Translations under genes and position numbers: made by a program | Shown: positions 10,801 through 21,720 of the stretch, one piece after another | Layout: each line of letters opens with the position of its first letter | How positions within the stretch are numbered: the stretch's first letter is position 1 | Notes under the pieces: generated by a model | Told to the model about the DNA's origin: nothing | Seen by the model: only the letters and a program-made list of their open reading frames with translations | Database searches by the model: none | DNA from: Liquidambar formosana | Lineage: Eukaryota > Streptophyta > Magnoliopsida > Saxifragales > Altingiaceae | Reading direction: 5' to 3' | Length of the DNA: 64,000 nt | Assembly (NCBI GenBank): GCA_039720395.1 | Contig: CM077820.1 | Coordinates: 18,311,923-18,375,922 of the forward strand

Positions 10801-13800
10801 TCCTCGAATTTCCTTTTAACCATAAACCCAGAGCACAGTGAGAACCATACACCTCCAAAGCATCACACCTCTTGAGCCCCATCCCAGACAAAAATCAATA
10901 ACAAGCATATCAAAACAGTAACCCAAACATACCCAACAAGCATCTACCCTCTGAAAAAGACTTCACCATAAAATACTAGCCGCCTCACAATGAACAAATG
11001 AATGGTCTATACTCTCTGCCTCCCTCCTACACATGGTACACAACTGAGGTAACAAGCAATGACTTAGTCCCCTTTTTTAATAAAAATCATTAATTTGGAT
11101 TCTCTTATGAGCAATAGTCCAAGCAAAAATCTCAATCTTTAAAGGTACTTTTGATTTCCAAATCATCTTAAACGTGGGAAAATGAGCAACATTTGGGTCA
11201 ACAATAAGAGATTCCACGAAAGAATGCAGAAAAAGACACCACAAGAAAGAAAAGCCCACCTTCTCCTGTCCAAGGTTGAAGACCTAAAAGCACTCCATCA
11301 AGCACTGATAACAAAGAGGAAAGCTCACAGATTTCCCTATCATTGGAATTTCTCGAAAACTTAAAATCTCACCCAATAGGAATTGAAGAATTAGCAACCA
11401 AATCCAAAATGGATGAATCGTGAGCAAGAGATGAGGAATACAACTTAGGGAAAAGGTAGCCAAAAACGAATTCTTTCACCATTCCCCACCACAAACAAAG
11501 TATAACTCAAAAAACAGGGCAAAACTTGGGAAATAAATTTCTGCAGTAATTCTTCCAAATAAGACATAAGCAAAAAAAATTCCTCTTCTAATTTAATTAA
11601 TATTATGAGGATTAATGAGATGAGAAGAATGAGAAGAAAGACGTTAAGAGCTGGATCTGAATTTTCCAACAGTTTAAAAATTACTACCTTTGATGAGACT
11701 ATATTATTGGATCCATATTTTGGACCTACAATTCTATTTTTGTATCAAAACAACATAATTTATGCAATGTAGACTCCACAACTCCACATCAAGCTAGTTA
11801 TTATAAAAATTCCCGATCACAATATGAAAATAGCATCTAAAAAGCTAATTTAGCGAATTCAGGATGCTGGAGTAAAACGAATATATTCTAAACAGTTTGT
11901 ATAATATACATAAAACAACAAAATAGTGACAATTCCCCGAGTCATTAAAGATGTGAACCTAAATGAAGTAGAGGAAATTATGTTTCCATAACCAATTAGT
12001 GGAAAGTGGAAACAATTTGTGGGCCCAAATGACCTTGGTAAAATTTGTCAATCAGGTCCTTAGTTTGATCTATAGTGCTCACTCTACGAAAATAATTGAG
12101 CTAATGTGAGGGTAATTTTTTTACATTTTTTATACTAAAAGGCTTAATGATAATGAGATGCTACTTGATGCTAGATGCCAGTATGCCACCAGGAGTGTGT
12201 GCCTAGTTTGAGCTTGACACAAAGGTGAAAGGTGATATCTTCTTTCAATTGTTATTGGTATCTCTTCTACTCCTAAAAGACCTTAAATTCCTTATCCTTT
12301 TAAAATATATATATATATATATATATTATTATTATTATTATTATTATTATTGCATTTTAATCTCCGAATTCTACATTATGTCATATACATACAGACAGAA
12401 TCATCCCACTTTCCCAAGCCACTAAAAATGTGGAGTCAAATGAAGTAGAGGGAACTTATGTCAGAGCAATAATCCAAACACAGACAAGATATGCAAAGAA
12501 GATATTTATAATATCTATGGTGTTTATGATAGGCATCTTATCAAAGTAGATATTCTTCAATTGAAGGCTGGGTTTGACCTTATTTTTTTTCCTTAACTCA
12601 TTTTTTGATAACAAGGAAACCTTTCGGGCAAACCCTGGGCCCATATAAAACCCCACAACCCATATAAACCAAGAAAGACCAAGGCTCATGAGAACCATGA
12701 AATCTTGTGTGGGTGGCCCCAAAGGGTTTGGCAAGAGTCAAACTCAAAACCTTCACTCCCTGAGGCGCTGATTCCTTAACTCGTACTTTGGTTAGTATGT
12801 ACTATCAAGTTTCTATTTTTGACTACTTGTGAGGGTACAAGTTTGTACCCCTAGGTATAAGAACTATGTTCTAAAATAGGACAAATATATATTTATACTT
12901 CCATCCTATGTTATATGGACTCGAATATGGGAGTCCGGTGTGACTGTGTGACGATGTGTCCAAGTATCCAACTCACTTGCTTTCCAAAGATAAATAACTA
13001 TTTTGAAGTGTCTAGCAGGAGTACCCAAACCTTTGTCATGTCATATTGACATGAGTACTCCAAGGTCAGGCAAAGGATCCATGCTTATGTATTGGGATAC
13101 GGAAATAAAATGACATAGATACACAAATGGAAATCGTTGAAAAAACAAGAAACAATACTGCAGGGACGCGTTTAGAAATAAATAAATATCTTTATTGTAT
13201 TAGCTTTTGGTCTAAAATATTAATAACACACATCAAAAGATTTAGAACATACATAAAACCAATTAATATGCAAGAAGGCACTCACAAAATAAAAGCAAGT
13301 TTCTTTTTTATATATTCACAAACTCAAAGTTCATGAATACAAAAAATGTAGGAAAGGAAAAAAATTTCCTTGGTTCAATATCAAGCCCTTAAAATTGTGC
13401 CCAATAAGAGAGAGAGAGACCCTTAAGTTTAACCCCACAGAGGAGAAGAAGTATGAGAAAGAGGAATAGATTGAAACAGAGAGAAGAGACAATAAGGCTA
13501 AGAAAAAGAGAGAGGGGGAATAAATTGAACCTTCAAAGAAAGGGAGAGGGAGGGACTAAAATAATTTTCTGTATTTATAGATCAACTCTAACAATAACTA
13601 AAATAACATTGTTCTTTTGGTGGACTTCTTGTCCTCCTTTGTATTTTTATTTCTGCTTCTTTAATAAAAAAAATTTTGTTGTTGATCAAAAAAAAAAACC
13701 AAAATAACATTTAAACCAGTTTATTTTATTTTATTTTTTTCGATAAGTTAAGTATGTATTGATGAACAAAAAAGGGCTTAGCCCAAGTACATAAGACATA

Positions 13801-16628
13801 TGCAACAACTAACCATCAACCCCTCTAGTCAACAAAATTTGCAAAAGAAAGGTTATGAATATTAGACATATAAGGTTTTTTTTTTTTTAACCCTTTATTT
13901 TAGAAAAAAAATCCACCATGTATCCTTCAAGAATGGCTCATGTATTATCCATGCATCCCCCAAGTATTCACTAAGTGTACCTTAAGTATTACCCAAGTCC
14001 ATAAATATTTTTTTTTTTTCATATACATAGAGGATGCATCTGATAAGTATCCCTCACTATCCAAGGTGTATAAATTGGGGGGCTTAAAGTATCCATACTT
14101 CACTGAATTCATGAAACATTGATTTTTATCAAACTTAGTATTTCATTTTTCCTTTTTACAATGTTCAAATATTAAAAACAATAAAACACAGAAAGGCATG
14201 TGCCCCACACTGTGACGTTCATACCTCATCCCATGAGCATGTCAAACACCTCACTTTATTCTTCAGGAGCTAAATTTATGATGATAAGACAACCAAAAAG
14301 AACTGCCAACTAGAATATATGAAGGAAAAACAAGGCTAACATTGCAAAGTCTATTCCAATTCATAGATAGTTTATGTTTTTAAACCTCACCTTGTGATCC
14401 TGACCTCCTTTTGTCCCAGGCTGAAGTCCAGAAACTACAAAGGAAAGTATTCTCTTCACAATGTCACTGTCAACGGATGTAACAGAACCCAAAACCTCAA
14501 CAACAACCGCCGTGCAAAAGCTTATCACCGGCCTTGAATGCTGAAACTTCTTTGTGGGAGAGGCCTATGGCAGAATGGTCAAATGTGTTACTAATAACAA
14601 AAATCGACAAACCAACTGTATGCTAAACAAACACTTACATAGTTGCACAAAACCTCCAAAATCTCCATATCACGGATGCACTGCTGCACTATAACCTTTC
14701 TAGGTGGCGGTGCACCCGTAACTTTAACACCATCAAGAAATTTCCATTTACTATTTCTACACCACAAGGAGATAATAAATCAGCATATTACAGTTACTAA
14801 TCTACTCTATCAATACAAATAACTTCTACGGATTATAATTTGCCCACCCCATGTCAAGTAACTGCACAATTCGAACAAAAGCATGGGTGTCATGGTACGG
14901 CAATGCACATAGAATCAATTCCTCAATGTTGTACACATGAATCCTGCCATTCAATCCATTATACAAACATATCAATTAGTCAAATTAATCCAAGAATACC
15001 AGATATTGGTTACATTCATAATTAGGCAATAATGGTTGCAGATAGTGCTTACTTGTATCTACGTATCAAGTACTCAAGTGTCTTTAGCGCAGAAGGAAGT
15101 TCAAGATGTCCTGAGAGTAACCGCAAATACAAACTAATAGATGTATTGATACGGTTATTTTCCTCTATACCCATCAATTCTCTATCCAATTCTCTACTCT
15201 TGTGACTAAATAAATCATTCTTATAGCTTCTAAATCGCTCATCTATACCCACAAGAACCTCTAAACCTGAAAGACAAATTGCAAACAACCGAACTTGTTT
15301 ATAAGAACCTACTAACTGGAATATTGATATGCAAACAACCCAAAAGACTGAAATTGGGGGAGGGGGGGAGAATAGTTCAGGGTTTGCTTGTTGCCATCAA
15401 GATTAGTTCCCATAAAACTTTTCCAGGAGATATGCGTTTGCCTTGGGGCAACATTTATTTCAATGAATATTTTACCAATTCATTTTTAATGGAGGATAAT
15501 TCCCAGAAAATTTTCCAGGGAAAACTTTTTTCTCTAAATACTCCGTTTGGTCAATGAGAAAATGAAGGTTCAAACTTCAAACTTTAGCCATTAAATATTT
15601 TCATTATTTGGGACCAGTAAAAACTTAAACCAATGCTAAATTGAGCGTACCACAACTAAAACAGAGAACAAAAAATTCAAAATTCTTTTTTTTATTCAGT
15701 CTTCTCGGCTATTACTTGGGTGGAAATTTTACATTGAAGATTGAAAAATGCATTATATATATGGGGAAATTAGCGAAAAGTCTACTTTTATAGGACTTAT
15801 ATAGGTATAAGTCTATACAGCAAACTTTTGCAGTCATAAGTCCACTTTTAAGTAAAATGAGTTTACTTTTGTAACCCTGGTAAATGCATAAAGTCAAGTT
15901 TACCCTTAAGTGTTATTTTTAGTTTTTAAATTTTAAAATGACACAACTTTTGATCTAGATATCAATTTCCAATAAAATTTATATATTTGAAATCTATTTG
16001 TCTAGCTTTTCAAAACAAGACCCCTAATGAAAATAAAATTATGTATAAAAAAATTAGTTACATTGATTACATATTTACATGTATCGGTTTTAAAATAAAT
16101 AAACATGTAACTATTTTAATGTGGGTTCAATTTTATATAATTTCCCACACAAAAAATTATTAAATTTATTAGATGTAACTATTGAATCAGTTAAATAGAT
16201 GTGTTTGAAACTAAAAATTTGTAAGATTTAAATATTTTGTAACTAAAATTCAATCACAATTGACTTAAAAGTAATTTTTTTCATGTAACTATTTTTTTGT
16301 GGGTTCAGTACATACTTTAGTTACAAGTAGATGTTTATCCAGATTTAATTGATTTTTTTTTTTTTTTTTTTTGGGAAAGATTAGGAAAAAGACTCATGAT
16401 GAATATAAAATTATGTATAAAAAAAATATTTAAAAAAAACAGTTAGATTGATTATATGTAACTTTCTAAGAGAAACCTTTTGCTACATAATATAAAGGGG
16501 TAATATCGTCTGAAAATATCTAAGAGGGACCTTTGGCTACATAAGATTTTATAAAAGACTTATGGCTATATAAATCTAATTTTATGGACTTGTGGACAAA
16601 GTCCCCTATATATGTATAAATATATATG

Positions 16629-16689
<61 letters not shown>

Positions 16690-17310
16690 CTTTAAACCTT
16701 ACATTATCTTCTCAGCAAAAATTCACCCATCAAATATTGTCCAACAAAACGAACAGAGCTTGATGCTCTGTTTGACTGCTGAGCAAACCGAAAGAAAAAA
16801 TAAGAAGGAAATTTCAAAAGTGAAATTTTCTGTTGATTCAATGCCCAGAAAATGAATAAAAAAAATCTGCTTAATAACATTTTGTACAATTATTGACTTG
16901 AGCCAAGTAAGTTGTCATTTAATTATCCAAAAAAAAAAAAGGAAGTTTTCATTTTTCCCTTTCTTTTTCTTTTCCTCAGTTTACTCAGCATCCAATCAAA
17001 AGATTAGGTATACCTTCTCAAGTCTCTTCAGTTAATTTCGGGAAAAATTATCTCTTTACAACTAAATGTTATATTTTCTCGGGAAAATATTTTTGTGGGA
17101 TGATATGGGGAAACAAAGGAGGAAAAAAAGTGTGATAAAACCGCACATACCTGAAAGTGCAATGGAGTGTACGGTGTTGATGTCAATGTCGGCGGCTTCT
17201 TTTGGATCGTAGAGGACGGAAGGCCTAGTGAAGGGCCTTTTGAGAGGTTCAGAATCAGCTTGTATGAAAGATTTGATTGCTTGCAACTGTGAAGCTATTG
17301 TTGTGGCCAT
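6701..17310 (-). CDS. UTP10: UTP10/HEATR1-like U3 snoRNP-associated protein (N-terminal 13 exons)
   Basis: Homologue of Arabidopsis At3g06530 and animal HEATR1 (yeast Utp10), a large HEAT-repeat protein of the nucleolar small-subunit processome needed for rDNA transcription and pre-18S rRNA processing. The protein begins MATTIASQLQAIKSFIQAD at the ATG 17310-17308 in the strong context gccATGg. Coding exons, in order: 17310-17151, 15266-15053, 14943-14848, 14756-14639, 14564-14391, 10224-10054, 9123-9068, 8984-8895, 8804-8659, 8366-8284, 8175-8059, 7916-7842, 6869-6701. All have GT-AG borders and phases that fit, giving 1,669 nt (556 codons plus 1 base) with no stop. Diagnostic segments: LIRSIVDIARDDAKESTDLQ in exon 6, VTIQDAILRQLRDDDLTVIQ in exon 13. 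Known relatives have about 2,000 residues, so three quarters of the gene must lie left of the window; the last donor (GTAAGT at 6700) opens an intron of at least 6.7 kb containing LINEs. 6331-6700 is part of that intron and shows nothing else. The exon 10 donor (gtccgt) is weak. Confidence 0.93.
7804..7836. repeat. (TG)n microsatellite
   Basis: Pure TG dinucleotide run in UTP10 intron 12, starting a few bases from the exon 12 donor. Likely polymorphic in length. Confidence 0.95.
9548..9636 (+). mobile_element. Short LINE 3' tail
   Basis: Contains gactccttgttctccttctg, then a T-rich stretch, then gttgttgatcaaaaaaa. The same order of words is found in the tails at 3890-4175 and 13611-13700. 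It is a heavily 5'-truncated LINE insertion in UTP10 intron 6. Target-site duplication is not clear. Confidence 0.6.
10510..11690 (-). mobile_element. LINE 3' fragment (zinc-binding RVT region and tail)
   Basis: Minus-strand translation gives SKVPLKIEIFAWTIAHKRI (11115-11165), then CTMCRREAESIDHSFVHCEA (10985-11045, a Cys/His pattern typical of the RVT zinc-binding domain), then ASFWAFLTKEFFGAPLF (about 10700-10750). It ends in an A-rich tail at about 10515. It sits in the roughly 4.2 kb UTP10 intron 5 (10225-14390) and carries several stops. Confidence 0.72.
12303..12352. repeat. (TA)n(TTA)n microsatellite
   Basis: A TA run passes directly into a TTA trinucleotide run in UTP10 intron 5. Confidence 0.9.
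12600..12771 (-). mobile_element. tRNA-derived SINE, 5'-truncated
   Basis: On the minus strand it reads gagtttgactcttgccaaac, then a GC-richer body with catggttctcatgagccttg and tatgggttgtggggttttat, then an A-rich end. The body matches the SINEs at 39922-40131 and 40445-40852. An 11-bp direct repeat ttccttaactc flanks it (12589-12599 and 12772-12782), which is a good target-site duplication. The A-box half of the tRNA head is missing. Confidence 0.75.
13611..13700 (+). mobile_element. 90-bp LINE 3' tail with target-site duplication
   Basis: Contains ggacttcttgtcctcctttg and ends gttgttgatcaaaaaaaaaa. It is flanked by the 11-bp direct repeat aaaataacatt (13600-13610 and 13701-13711), showing a target-primed insertion that was truncated after about 90 bp. 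Confidence 0.75.
13725..13850 (-). mobile_element. Probable LINE 3' tail, reverse orientation
   Basis: Starts (minus-strand 3' end) with an A-rich run seen as T-rich on plus, followed by cgataag and aaaaagggcttagcccaagt, a string common in the terminal part of plant LINEs. The rest of 13850-14390 shows no recognisable feature. Confidence 0.4.
15763..16606. mobile_element. Degenerate Mutator-like MITE in UTP10 intron 1
   Basis: The left end (ggggaaattagcgaaaagtc, continuing with tatataggtataagtct) matches the reverse complement of the right end (ggggactttgtccacaagtc, continuing with tatagccataagtct). The repeats are degenerate but keep order and spacing. The flanks (tatatatat and tatatatgt) are compatible with a 9-bp duplication, though both are low-complexity. 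No coding content. Confidence 0.55.
16618..16688. repeat. (TA)n(TG)n microsatellite
   Basis: A TA-rich stretch followed by about 40 bp of uninterrupted TG, beside the right end of the MITE in UTP10 intron 1. Confidence 0.93.
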
Positions 17311-17349
17311 GGCTCTGCCAAGGAAGCTTGAAGAAAGGTTCTACAACTT

Positions 17350-17384
17350 AAACCCTAAGGACGCAGGCTATGCTAAAACCCTAA
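17350..17384 (-). promoter_or_regulatory. Two telo-boxes upstream of UTP10
   Basis: Two exact copies of AAACCCTAA on the plus strand, at 17350-17358 and 17376-17384, that is 40-75 bp upstream of the UTP10 ATG. In Arabidopsis this motif (telo-box) is enriched in promoters and leaders of ribosomal-protein and ribosome-biogenesis genes, often together with site II elements, and is bound by TRB-type Myb proteins. Function here is inferred from motif, position and gene class. Confidence 0.65.
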
Positions 17385-17401
17385 TACCATATAAATCAGA
17401 C

Positions 17402-18621
17402 GAGTTCAGATTTGCTGCAGTACTAAAAGAAATACAGCACATGCTGTGCTAGTGGGAGATCGTGACATGTGGCGACTTTAATATCTGGATGGCTCACGCT
17501 TGAAACGTTGCCATGCAGGGTCGTTTTGTGTGGGAAGCCTAATTCACTTAACGTTGAACGGCGTTAAGTCCTCTGTACGCAATTCAGCGAGGCTTCTCTC
17601 AAGGTCAGCGATGCTAACGCCCAACAGCACAAGTCCTCTCTCCCTCGAAACCTCACTTGGCCGCCGGAAACCGACGTCGCAAAAATCTTTCGCCGATTGT
17701 TCATTGATCAAGTATGTCTCTTCTCTTTTTATTTTCTTTTTTCCTCTTTTCCTCTGATCCACCGCTTCCTCTGTTCCTCCACACCTAAGCTAGCTAGTGG
17801 TTTTCAAGGTTGTCTCATCATTATTTAATTTTTTTAATATCTTTTTTTTTTTGGATTTTTTTTTGTTCTTGTTTTTCCAGATCTGTATCAGATCCACCAT
17901 TGCCGACAGAGAAAACAATTGTGACTTTAAAAAGGGGCTTTTGGTACTCTGATGAGATTCATCGTTGATCTTGTGATAAGTCCATGGGCAACAAGTCAGG
18001 CAACGTGCTGTTCTCATAGCTGGGAGTCTTTGCTAAATTGTAGGACTTGTCTCATAGCTATCTTTTAGGAGTTTATCTTTTCTGTTTGTAAATGTTCTTA
18101 TTTAAGTTGAATGAAAGGACGAGAACTGGATTACAGTCGGAATTATTTGCTTCTTTTGACTGGACAAGAAGTGGAATGAAAGGACTAGAACTGGATTACA
18201 GTTGAATAAAAGGACTAGAACTGGACAAGTCGACAATGCTGAGATGAGTTGCTCCGACGATGCTGAGACGATTAAATAAAAAAGTGTACTGCCTTCCTTC
18301 TCCGACGACTTTGACCGCAGCAAACGGTGATGGCGGCGAGCGAGGCGAGACATGAGGGTAGATTGAGTGCGAAATACTTGAATGGGCAAATCAGAAATTG
18401 GGAAGAATCGGGAAGGGATTGGGGTTTTTTGGGAAGAAAAATAAAACACAGACTTAACGGCGAACGACGTTAAGTGACTAAAGCTTCCCACAAAAACGAC
18501 CCTGAATGGCCTCGTTTCAAGCGTCAACCGTCCAGATATTAAAACTGCCATGTGTTACGATCTCCCACTAGCACAGCATGTGCTGTATTTTTTTTTTTGG
18601 GACTGCAGCAAATCCGAACTC
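17402..18621. mobile_element. Mutator-like element with ~170-bp terminal inverted repeats
   Basis: 17402-17580 and the reverse complement of 18450-18621 align almost end to end. Shared words include gagttc[ag]gatttgctgcagt, tacagcacatgctgtgctag, gggagatcgt and ggtcgtttt. Long terminal inverted repeats of this kind mark Mutator-like elements. The interior (about 850 bp) has no transposase. It contains GC-richer, exon-like segments (17640-17710 and 18270-18360), suggesting a captured gene fragment (Pack-MULE), which is inference. A three-fold repeat of gaatgaaaggactagaactg lies at 18109-18230. No convincing 9-bp target duplication was found. The left end lies about 90 bp upstream of the UTP10 start codon. 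Confidence 0.75.
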
Positions 18622-18650
18622 ATTTAGATGGTGGTATGGTAGTCTGATTT

Positions 18651-18789
18651 GCGTTCGGATTTGCTGCAGTCCTAATACAAATACAGCACATGCTGTGCTA
18701 GTGGCAGATTACGGCACGTGGCAATTTTTATTCTTGGACGGCTCAGCATAAAACACAGCTATTAAAGGTCGTTTGTGGTTGGATGGTTA
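18651..18789. mobile_element. Third copy of the Mutator-like terminal repeat, partial
   Basis: Starts gttcggatttgctgcagtcc and continues through acagcacatgctgtgctagt, ggcacgtgg and aaaggtcgttt, in the same orientation as the left terminal repeat of 17402-18621. The Harbinger element begins directly after it at 18790, so this is probably one end of a second element cut by that insertion. Confidence 0.6.
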
Positions 18790-19093
18790 GAGCATCTCCA
18801 ACCCAAGTGAGCTATTTTGGTGAGTTAAAAACTATTTTTAGCTCACAAAGTGTAAAAATAGCTCTCTACAGTAAAAATAGCTCACTGCCATAAAGTGACT
18901 GCTCCAATGCAGCACGAGCTATTTTTTAGCTCACCTATTTTTCCCTCTTTCCAATTACCATTATTTCATACCAACTTCTATTTCCCACTTTCAACTACCA
19001 TTCTCTCATTTCCAACTTCTTGATATGTTAGAAAAAAAATATTGTAATAACAAAAAAAAAAAAAAAAAAGGAGGAAGATCAATTTAAAAAAGA

Positions 19094-19513
19094 GTGGTAT
19101 TGGGTACACAATTTAAGTATAATGTAAAGGAAAAAAAATTGGTCCAATTATTTTCCAAAATGCAAGAGAAGTATCAAAAAGGTGTGGAAAGGGCATTTGG
19201 GATTCTTCAAGCACGCTTTGCTATTGTCAAAATGCCTGCGCGATTATGGAGTCATGAAGATCTGAGCAACATTATGAAAGCATGCGTTATTTTGCACAAT
19301 ATGATTGTTGAAAATGAGCGTGAAAATACCTCTATAGATTATGAATATCATACACTATCAGAGGTAGGCCCTCCAGTTGAAGTGTCATGAGAGTCGACAC
19401 TACCATTAAGAGAGTTGCTGCATCGTCGCCGTATGATTTAATCTCCAGAAATCCATCATCAACTCCGCACTGATCTGGTTAAACACTTGTGGTCACGAGA
19501 AGGAGACATTTGA
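19094..19513 (+). pseudogene. Harbinger transposase, C-terminal remnant
   Basis: The frame contains GVERAFGILQARFAIVKMPA, then IMKACVILHNMIVENERE. These are the last conserved blocks of the DDE_Tnp_4 (HARBI1/ALP1-like) nuclease domain, including the ERAFG and HNMI signatures. A TGA at 19388 and a later TAG interrupt the end; beyond them the frame still reads like the family tail (FQLR-type QLRTDLVKHLW) to 19513. The N-terminal two thirds, with the first catalytic aspartates, are missing. Confidence 0.78.
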
Positions 19514-19836
19514 GCTTGAGTTTGTGTTTTTTAGCCATCTATTAGCTATGTCATTTGGTTGTAGTTTTTTTTTTTTTTTTTTTTGGTTCAATGCTATTTA
19601 TGTTTATGTTTATGTTTGTTGTTTTTTTTTCCCTTTTTTTTTTTCTTTTTTTACGTGGTTAACAAAAGTTTATTTTATATCTTCCTATTTGTATTTATTT
19701 CATATTGCTTGTGGACCGAATTATAATATTTCCAACAAGAATTAATTTTGTAAGCTAATTTCATAATAGAGAAAACTTTAATTCATTAATTTAATTCGAA
19801 GTACAATAATTGAAAATAAAATAAAATACATATTAA

Positions 19837-20799
19837 TCATGTAGATGGAGGATCGATAATATAATATTGTGAGCTTGAGGAACGGTCCATTAATTGAGAG
19901 AACACTTCAGCCTTGCGCATCTTCCAATAAGCAATCATTTGAGGGTCGTTCATGTTGGAGGTGTCCACTCTCATAATCTCATCTTGTTCCTTCCTCAGAG
20001 CGCGTTGGTTCGACTCTTCCATTACTATGACTTTTCTTGCTTCTAATTGAATCTTTGTAGTACGAGCCTCTTGAGTATCACCCGCGTTATTGTTAAAGTC
20101 CTCTAATAAATTACAAAAATGCGAGTCACTATTTTCACCTTCCTTATTTTTCCTTCGTGCTTCCTTCTCAGCTTTCCTTCCACTAGGCCTTTTAGATCTA
20201 GGGGAGTTGACACTATCGTCAATTGGATCTTGGCTAGATCCAAGAGATATGGATACGCTAAGATTCGGGGAGGCAGTAGGGGATTCGAGGTTAAGGTCGC
20301 CTTCCGCATTGTCCAACCACCACTTCTAACTAGTTTCCAATATTGGCCAACAATGATCAAAGTTGAAATGTTTTCCCATATCTTCTTGATAAATAATTTT
20401 GCTTCAAGAAGTTAGAGAGAAAAATAAAACAAAATTAGAAATCTTGAATATCAAATCGCGAGTAAGAAAATTTTAAATATGGGAAAAAAAAATCACCTTG
20501 TTTTGAATCGTGGTTCCACTTTTTGCATATCGACCTTCTGCATCTGCAATGCACCCAAGATATTTATTACAAGTATGTTGGATTTTTCCCCAATGGTTTC
20601 GCACAAAGCATAGCGTTTGCACTCTTCCCACCATTGTTGGCTTGTTCTCATTATAATTTTCAAAAATTCTACACCAATAAACAGTATCTTTCTGTGAGGT
20701 CCCGATCACCGGATCTTGAGTGATACACAACCAAGCCCTGCAAATTACTATGTCTTCTTCCGTAGAAAAACCTTTTGTTCGCCCTTGAGAAGTAGACAT
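19837..20799 (-). pseudogene. Harbinger-associated Myb/SANT-like protein relic
   Basis: Exon-like block 20799-20497 reads MSTSQGRTKGFSTEEDIVIC, then NHWGKIQHTCNKYLGCIAD, matching the trihelix/Myb-SANT-like domain of Harbinger accessory proteins, often annotated in plants as glutathione S-transferase T3-like. A GT donor follows at 20496. The second block (about 20400-19837) reads YQEDMGKHFNFDHCWPILET, then a stop, then a Ser/Lys-rich linker and a helical tail (QMIAYWKMRKAEVF) like the NAM-associated C-terminal domain. The stop and an awkward splice phase suggest it is inactive. In active elements this protein binds the transposon ends together with the transposase. Confidence 0.7.
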
Positions 20800-21164
20800 A
20801 ATTATAAATAATAATTAAAAAAAAAGATGTGCAAAGTAAACAAAAAAAAATTGCAAAGGTAAAAAAATAAAATAAATTAATAACCTAAAAAAAGAGATGA
20901 ATTGATAGTGTAGAAACAAATTTTTTGAGAGAAAATAAATTGGATGGTGAAGAATTAGATGAAAAATGGATGAATCTAATGCTCAATTTATAGGGGAGTG
21001 TAAAATTCCTGTTGCACAAAAGAGCCGTTGAACGACGACTCTTTTCATAATCTGGCAACGGCTCTTTTCATAATAGTCTGACCTCCCAAATGATTTTTTT
21101 TAACCAAACAAGACAGACCACTCAAACAAAACAAAACAAAAATTTAAAAAAAAAAATTGAAAAA

Positions 21165-21221
21165 GTAGCTTTGTCATTCAAAGCTTGTCAATCGATCAGA
21201 ACACAAAAAATACAAAAAATA

Positions 21222-21254
<33 letters not shown>

Positions 21255-21345
21255 AGAAGAAAAAGTACCTTTATCATTCAAAGCTTGTCAATCGATCAGA
21301 ACACAAAAAAAAAAAAATTAAATTAAATTAAAAAAAAATAAAAAT
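21165..21345. repeat. ~100-bp tandem repeat with poly-A
   Basis: The phrase tcattcaaagcttgtcaatc gatcagaacac occurs at about 21175 and again at about 21275, with a shorter third relic near 21345. Poly-A runs separate the copies. Confidence 0.75.
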
Positions 21346-21419
21346 TGTCAATTGATCAGAAGAAGGATCTAGAACTAGATATCAAAAAAAAAAAAAAAAA
21401 AAATTGACCAGCCAAAAGG

Positions 21420-21720
21420 AAAGGTACCCACCCACCCCTAATGTTCAGCCCCCCACCCTCTCTCTCTTTCTCTTTCTCTCTCTCTCTGTGTCTCTGCGCA
21501 TCAATAGAAACCCAAAAAGTAAACTCAAAAAACCAAAACCCACCCCCTCCCCAAACCATGTTCTGATCAGCCCCCACCCCTGTATATCTCTCTCTTTCTC
21601 TTTCTTGCTACATCAATGAATCTAGAACCCAAAAAGTAAACCCCCCCCAACCACGTTCTAATCAACCCCCACCCCTCTATCTCTCTCTCTCTCTCTCACT
21701 GCATTAATGAAACTGGGGAA
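21420..21720. repeat. Three-copy ~105-bp tandem repeat with CT tract
   Basis: Each copy has a CT-rich tract, then a segment like catcaatgaa[at]ct, then acccaaaaagtaaac, then cccccaaccacgttct or catgttctgatca. Inside the Harbinger element. Confidence 0.7.

Noticed and set aside
16592..16855. Open frame rich in alternating Val/Cys and Tyr/Ile
   Set aside because: Produced by TA and TG microsatellites.
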